Source: CAMDHY01 sp046156265 (GTDB lineage: Bacteria > Pseudomonadota > Alphaproteobacteria > Rhizobiales > Segnochrobactraceae). From it: a DNA stretch of 64,000 nt. The translations under genes and the position numbers were made by a program. The first letter of the stretch is position 1, and every line of letters starts with the position of its first letter. This document shows positions 60,576-64,000 of the stretch, in pieces. Where the stretch lies: NCBI RefSeq assembly GCF_046156265.1, contig NZ_JAWDIR010000045.1:248001-312000 (forward strand), read 5' to 3'. The notes below the pieces were generated by a model that did no database searches, was not told the DNA's origin, and worked only from the letters and a program-made list of their open reading frames with translations.

Positions 60576-61712
60576 TCAGAAAACGCTGGTCTCGATGATG
60601 TCGACGCCGTTGATGCGGTCGACGAGGTAGATCAGCCCGCGCTCGTCGATGGTGACGTCGTTCGACGACGGCCGGTCGGCGCCGACGGGCGTGTCGGGGA
60701 TGAAGTGCCCGACCTCCTTCGGCGCGAACGGGTCGGCGATGTCGAACAGGCGCAGGCCGTTGGCGAACCAGGCGAACGGGATGATCGTGCCGCGGAAGCG
60801 CTCGGACGGCTGGTGGCAGCCGGTCATCGGCGGCTGCGGCGAGCCGTCGAGGTCGATGCCGTCGACGCGGATCGTCGAGATCGGGATCGGCAGCCGCTCC
60901 TCGGTGATGTCGTAGATCCACGCGAACGACGGCGCCGCCGGCCAGAGCTTGGCGACGTCCTCGTCGGCCACCACCATGACGTTGCGGCCCATCAGCGGCT
61001 GCCGGATCGGCAGGCAGGTGTGGGTCGGGTGCGGGAAGGCCGGGCTCGTGTTGAGGCTCGAGACGAGCTTCGGGCGCGCCATGTCCTCGATGTCGAGGAT
61101 GAAGAAGCCGTGGTGCCAGTAGCTGACGTAGAGCCGGTTCCCCATCCGCATCGGGTGGTGGCAGCGCGGCGTCACCCAGTCGTCCCACGGATAGGGCTCG
61201 CCGCCGGCCTTCCACTGGCCGGGGATCCACCAGCGACCGACCTCCTCGGGCTTCGCCGGATCGGCGAGGTCGAGGATCATCGCGATGTTGCCGACATAGC
61301 CCTCGGCCGTCGGCGAGATGTAGGCGTAGCGGCCGTCGAAGTCGTAGCGGTGGACGCCCCGCCCGCCGGTCACCCACTTCGAGATCAGCTTCGGCGTCGC
61401 CGGCTTCGTGACGTCATAGATCGCCAGACCGCCTCCGAAAGCCGGGTCACCGCTCTGGCCGAGCTTCTCATGGTTGACGACCATGATGCCGTCCTTCACC
61501 CGCACCTTGTGCGAGTGCCAGCCCTGCGGGAGCTCGACGGTGGTGAGCTTGCGCGGGTTGCGCGGGTCGGACACGTCGACGATCGTCGTGCCGCTCGGCG
61601 AGCTCATGTGGCCGATATAGAGGGTCGTGCCGTCGACCCACACCTGCCCGCCGCCGGGGCAGTCGATGTGCGAGACGAGTTGCGTGTTCTTGCACTTCTG
61701 CACGGACGGCAC
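60576..61712 (-). CDS. LVIVD-repeat beta-propeller-like protein
   Basis: The 378-residue protein contains LVIVD-type repeats (TTIVDVSDPRNPRKL, LAIYDVTKPATPKL, FFILDIEDMARPKLV, LRLFDIADPFAPKEV) of the type that build a beta-propeller. It also has several conserved His/Cys positions, for example TPRCHHPMRMG and MTGCHQPSERF. No signal peptide is visible. The start codon is GTG at 61712 without a good Shine-Dalgarno. Family function is unknown; such proteins recur in aromatic catabolic operons. Confidence 0.75.
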   Translation of the reverse strand: MPSVQKCKNTQLVSHIDCPGGGQVWVDGTTLYIGHMSSPSGTTIVDVSDPRNPRKLTTVELPQGWHSHKVRVKDGIMVVNHEKLGQSGDPAFGGGLAIYDVTKPATPKLISKWVTGGRGVHRYDFDGRYAYISPTAEGYVGNIAMILDLADPAKPEEVGRWWIPGQWKAGGEPYPWDDWVTPRCHHPMRMGNRLYVSYWHHGFFILDIEDMARPKLVSSLNTSPAFPHPTHTCLPIRQPLMGRNVMVVADEDVAKLWPAAPSFAWIYDITEERLPIPISTIRVDGIDLDGSPQPPMTGCHQPSERFRGTIIPFAWFANGLRLFDIADPFAPKEVGHFIPDTPVGADRPSSNDVTIDERGLIYLVDRINGVDIIETSVF

Positions 61713-61748
61713 CCGGGTACGCGAGGGGACGGGAGGCGGGAGTGCGGA

Positions 61749-61801
61749 CGGCCGGCGGACAACCGGCCGCGCGCGGACAGGGCGGGCGGCCCGCCCTGTC
61801 C
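61749..61801 (-). terminator. Two adjacent strong hairpins between cupin and LVIVD genes
   Basis: CGGCCGG-N7-CCGGCCG (61749-61769) and a nearly perfect 27-bp palindrome GGACAGGGCGGGC-G-GCCCGCCCTGTCC (61775-61801) fill the 109-nt gap. Neither has a U-tract, so they more likely stabilise or attenuate mRNA than fully terminate. The second could also be a DNA-level operator. Confidence 0.5.
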
Positions 61802-61821
61802 TCGACGTCGGTCGGTGCCGC

Positions 61822-62973
61822 TCAGAGGATGCGGACGACGTCGCCCTGGGCGTCGCGGCCCCACTTCTTGTAGAGCGCGAAGGCCTTCTGCGCCGGCTCG
61901 TCGCTGGCGACGAACAGGATCGCCGGCTCGGTGGCCGAGCCGTTGACGTGCTCGCACCAGCTCTGGCCGGGCACCGCCAGCGTGTCGAACTGCTTCCAGT
62001 CGTAGCGCTTGCCGTCGACGATCGAGTAGCCGCTGCCCTCGAAGGGGGCGACGAGCAGGCTCGCCGTCTGGCGCAGCGGCATCGTCTTCTCGCCCGGCCG
62101 CAGCATCTGAGCGAAGAAGGTGATCGTCTTGAACACCGGGCCGCCCGTCGTCGGGTCGGTGTACTCGACCATCAGCGCCTCGTAGGGGTCGCCGTCCCAG
62201 TCCTTGTGGCGCTCGAGCACGTCGCGCATCGCATCCCAGCGATAGACGTACATCGGCGACGACAGGCCCGATCCGCGCTTGTGGTCGACGAAGCGGGGCG
62301 TCAGGCCGCCGTGGCCGTAGACGCGCGCCGAGTAGTCGGCCGGATAGCGCGCCGTCTGCACCTTCTTCGCCACCACCTCGCCGTCGACCAGCTCGGTGTA
62401 GTGGTGGTCGAAGTGGATGGCGTTCAGCGTCTCGATCAGCGGCAGGTCGAGGACCGAGAGGTTGACCGCCTCCTCGTCGCCGACGGTGCCGTGGTTGTGC
62501 CAGGTGTCGTTCGGCGTCAGCACCATGTCACCCGGGCCGAAGACGATGTCCTCGCCCTGCACGCCGGTGAAGTTGCCCTTGCCGGTCAGGCCGAAGCGGA
62601 TGGCGCTCGGCGAGTGCTTGTGCGGCGGCATGATCTCGTTCGGATCATTCAGCCGGTAGGCGGTGTACATCGTCGAGACCGAGGCGCGCTTCGGCGCCAG
62701 GCCCGGATTGATGCAGATCACCGAGCGGCGCTCGCTGTCGTCCATCTTGATGAGGTCGGCGGCGCGGCGCAGCACCGGCTCGATGTCCTTGGCATATTCC
62801 CACACGAAGGGAACGGCCTTCTGGGTCGCCATGAGCTGGCGGACCTCGTCGTTCTCGACGTCGCTCGCCGTCGCCCAGAACGGGAACAGGTTCTTGGCGG
62901 CGAGATCGTCATAGAGCGACTTCAGTGCAGCCTCGCGGTTGCTGCGGTCGCGGAGCGGCTGGACCACGGACAT
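61822..62973 (-). CDS. Gentisate/salicylate 1,2-dioxygenase-like bicupin
   Basis: The 383-residue protein is a bicupin of the gentisate 1,2-dioxygenase family, ring-cleaving Fe(II) enzymes that open rings bearing adjacent hydroxyl and carboxyl groups. The first cupin has the metal ligands H118 and H120 (MPPHKHSPSAIRF) and H159 (PNDTWHNHG). The second cupin follows PGEKTMPLRQTASLL and lacks a full His set. The ATG at 62973 has GGGAGG 6 nt upstream. In this operon a pyridine such as a 3-hydroxypyridine-4-carboxylate is a possible substrate. Gentisate or salicylate are the alternatives. Confidence 0.82.
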   Translation of the reverse strand: MSVVQPLRDRSNREAALKSLYDDLAAKNLFPFWATASDVENDEVRQLMATQKAVPFVWEYAKDIEPVLRRAADLIKMDDSERRSVICINPGLAPKRASVSTMYTAYRLNDPNEIMPPHKHSPSAIRFGLTGKGNFTGVQGEDIVFGPGDMVLTPNDTWHNHGTVGDEEAVNLSVLDLPLIETLNAIHFDHHYTELVDGEVVAKKVQTARYPADYSARVYGHGGLTPRFVDHKRGSGLSSPMYVYRWDAMRDVLERHKDWDGDPYEALMVEYTDPTTGGPVFKTITFFAQMLRPGEKTMPLRQTASLLVAPFEGSGYSIVDGKRYDWKQFDTLAVPGQSWCEHVNGSATEPAILFVASDEPAQKAFALYKKWGRDAQGDVVRIL

Positions 62974-63282
62974 GAGGGACCTCCCGGCTGGGGGCTTCGA
63001 CGAAGCCCTGACCATAGCGCCGACCATAAGCCGGCTGGTTTCGACCATCAACCCAAAAAATGGCCGGAGCGGTCGCCTCCACCGGCCTTCGTCACACCCT
63101 TGGCGGCGGCCCGGCGGCCCCGTTCGTCGGATGCCCAGAACTCCAGCCATTCTGCGGCCCGGAGCCCCGTCCTGCGACGCCGCCCGACGCCCTCCGGCAG
63201 GCCCGGGCTGCGGCCGCGACCGATCGCGACCAAACTCTCGACCAATTCCAGCCAGCAGCCCGCCGGCCCGCCGTTCCGCGGC
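62974..63282 (-). promoter_or_regulatory. 309-nt gap upstream of the cupin operon with three GACCAT repeats
   Basis: No gene is supported here. Next to the cupin start, GACCAT occurs three times in direct orientation at 63010, 63022 and 63043 (offsets 12 and 21 bp, about one and two helical turns), with the palindrome AGCCGGCT (63029-63036) between the last two. This looks like an activator or repressor binding array for the leftward catabolic operon. The remaining ~200 nt are GC-rich without visible structure. Confidence 0.4.
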
Positions 63283-64000
63283 TCAGGCCGCGGCGCGTGC
63301 GGCCGTCGCCGGCTCGACCGGGGCCAGCGTCTTGCGGCCGCGGATGAGGTCGGCGGCGCGCTCGGCGATCATCACCACCGGCGCATTGATGTTGCCGGTG
63401 ACGAGGTCCGGCATCACCGAGGCGTCGACGACACGCAGCCCGCGGACACCGCGGACGCGCAGTTCCTGGTCCACCACCGCCGCCGGATCGTCGTCGGTGC
63501 CCATCCGGCAGGTGCCGAGCGGGTGGTGGACGGTGATCGAGGTCTTGCGGATGTGACCGTCGATGTCGGCGTCGCTGGTCTTGGCCGAACCCGGCGCGAA
63601 CTCGGCGGCGACGAAGGGCTGCAGCGCCGCGTGGGCGGCGATGTCGCGGGCGATCTTGATGCCGGTGCGCAGCGCCGTCCAGTCGGCGGTGGCGGCGAGG
63701 AAGTTCTGGTGGATGCGCGGCGCCGCCGACGGGTCGGCCGAGGCCAGCCGGACCGCGCCGCGGCTTTCCGGGTGCAGCAGCACGAGGCGAGTCGCGAAGC
63801 CGTCCGGGAACGGCTCCTTGAACGGCTTCATGTAGGGCCAGGCGCCGAGCGGGGCGGCCGTGAACAGGTACTGCAGGTCCGGCAGCGGCTTGTCGGGAGC
63901 GCTCTTGATGAAGGCGGTGATGCCGCCCGGCACGTCGGAGGCGAAGCCCTTGCCGAACAGATAGGCGTTCGCCAGCGCCGGCACGATGCGGTCGAAGCGC
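63283..64000 (-). CDS. GMC-family FAD oxidoreductase, 5' end beyond window; candidate 4-pyridoxate dehydrogenase
   Basis: The visible ~239 C-terminal residues hold the GMC C-terminal domain: PESRGAVRLASADPSAAPRI, the catalytic His region SITVHHPLGTCRMGTDDDP, and VVDASVMPDLVTGNINAPVV with the second active-site residue (Asn). GMC enzymes oxidise alcohols. 4-Pyridoxate dehydrogenase, the next step after 4-pyridoxolactonase, is, as I recall, a membrane-associated GMC flavoprotein, so the context makes this a candidate. Choline-dehydrogenase-like or alcohol dehydrogenases are alternatives. The FAD-binding N-terminus is off the right edge. Confidence 0.8.
   Translation of the reverse strand, partial: RFDRIVPALANAYLFGKGFASDVPGGITAFIKSAPDKPLPDLQYLFTAAPLGAWPYMKPFKEPFPDGFATRLVLLHPESRGAVRLASADPSAAPRIHQNFLAATADWTALRTGIKIARDIAAHAALQPFVAAEFAPGSAKTSDADIDGHIRKTSITVHHPLGTCRMGTDDDPAAVVDQELRVRGVRGLRVVDASVMPDLVTGNINAPVVMIAERAADLIRGRKTLAPVEPATAARAAA

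Noticed and set aside
1..64000. CRISPR array, tRNA, rRNA or insertion sequence
   Set aside because: No regularly spaced direct repeats, cloverleaf, rRNA-like or transposase sequence was recognised. The only clear repeat family is the REP-like pair at 46116-46377.

Overview
The window is very GC-rich, densely packed DNA from an aerobic anoxygenic phototroph or purple bacterium of the Alphaproteobacteria, most likely Hyphomicrobiales. This rests on gene content (bch/crt/puh photosynthesis genes with the O2-dependent cyclase acsF, a PpsR/PpaA pair, vitamin B6 catabolism genes like those of Mesorhizobium, TRAP transporters) and not on any marker gene.

Region 1 (1-40511) is a photosynthesis gene cluster. 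From the left edge, bchY (cut), bchX, bchC, crtF and crtE run leftward. They face crtD-crtC running rightward across a promoter with two PpsR-type sites. From 33558 down to 7652 there is an almost unbroken leftward run: bchF-bchN-bchB-bchH-bchL-bchM-lhaA-puhA-puhB-puhC-bciE-acsF-puhE-hemA-ispH-bchI-bchD-dxs-bchO-crtI-crtB and a 53-residue membrane protein. Many junctions overlap as ATGA or GTGA. Rightward from 33910 come ppaA (frameshifted here), ppsR, bchG, a PucC-family gene, bchP and tspO. Together these make bacteriochlorophyll a from protoporphyrin and spirilloxanthin-type carotenoids (crtCDF present, no crtA seen), supply ALA and isoprenoid precursors (hemA, dxs, ispH), assemble the reaction centre (puh) and regulate the set by redox and light. 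The puf operon and bchZ are not in view.

Region 2 (40528-43986) is a short accessory stretch: a gamma-glutamylcyclotransferase-like protein, an ECF sigma factor overlapping its YCII/DGPF partner, an SDR protein lacking the catalytic tyrosine, and a DUF2256 zinc-ribbon protein.

Region 3 (43944-52128) looks like one leftward transcription unit: a BMP-type ABC importer (binding protein, ATPase, two permeases), 4-pyridoxolactonase, a pair of 105-bp palindromic repeats, pyridoxamine-pyruvate aminotransferase and pyridoxal 4-dehydrogenase, closed by an intrinsic terminator. This covers the first steps of vitamin B6 degradation and makes the BMP importer a candidate B6 vitamer transporter.

Region 4 (52204-64000) holds a small secreted orphan and a long leftward series: GMC oxidoreductase (cut), gentisate-dioxygenase-like cupin, LVIVD-repeat protein, RidA, TAXI binding protein, fused TRAP permease, glutathione S-transferase, a dehydrogenase resembling the B6-pathway FHMPC dehydrogenase, and a DctPQM TRAP transporter. 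This may be the lower B6 pathway with a dioxygenase/GST route replacing the known decarboxylase and flavin ring-opening enzyme, but that is inference.
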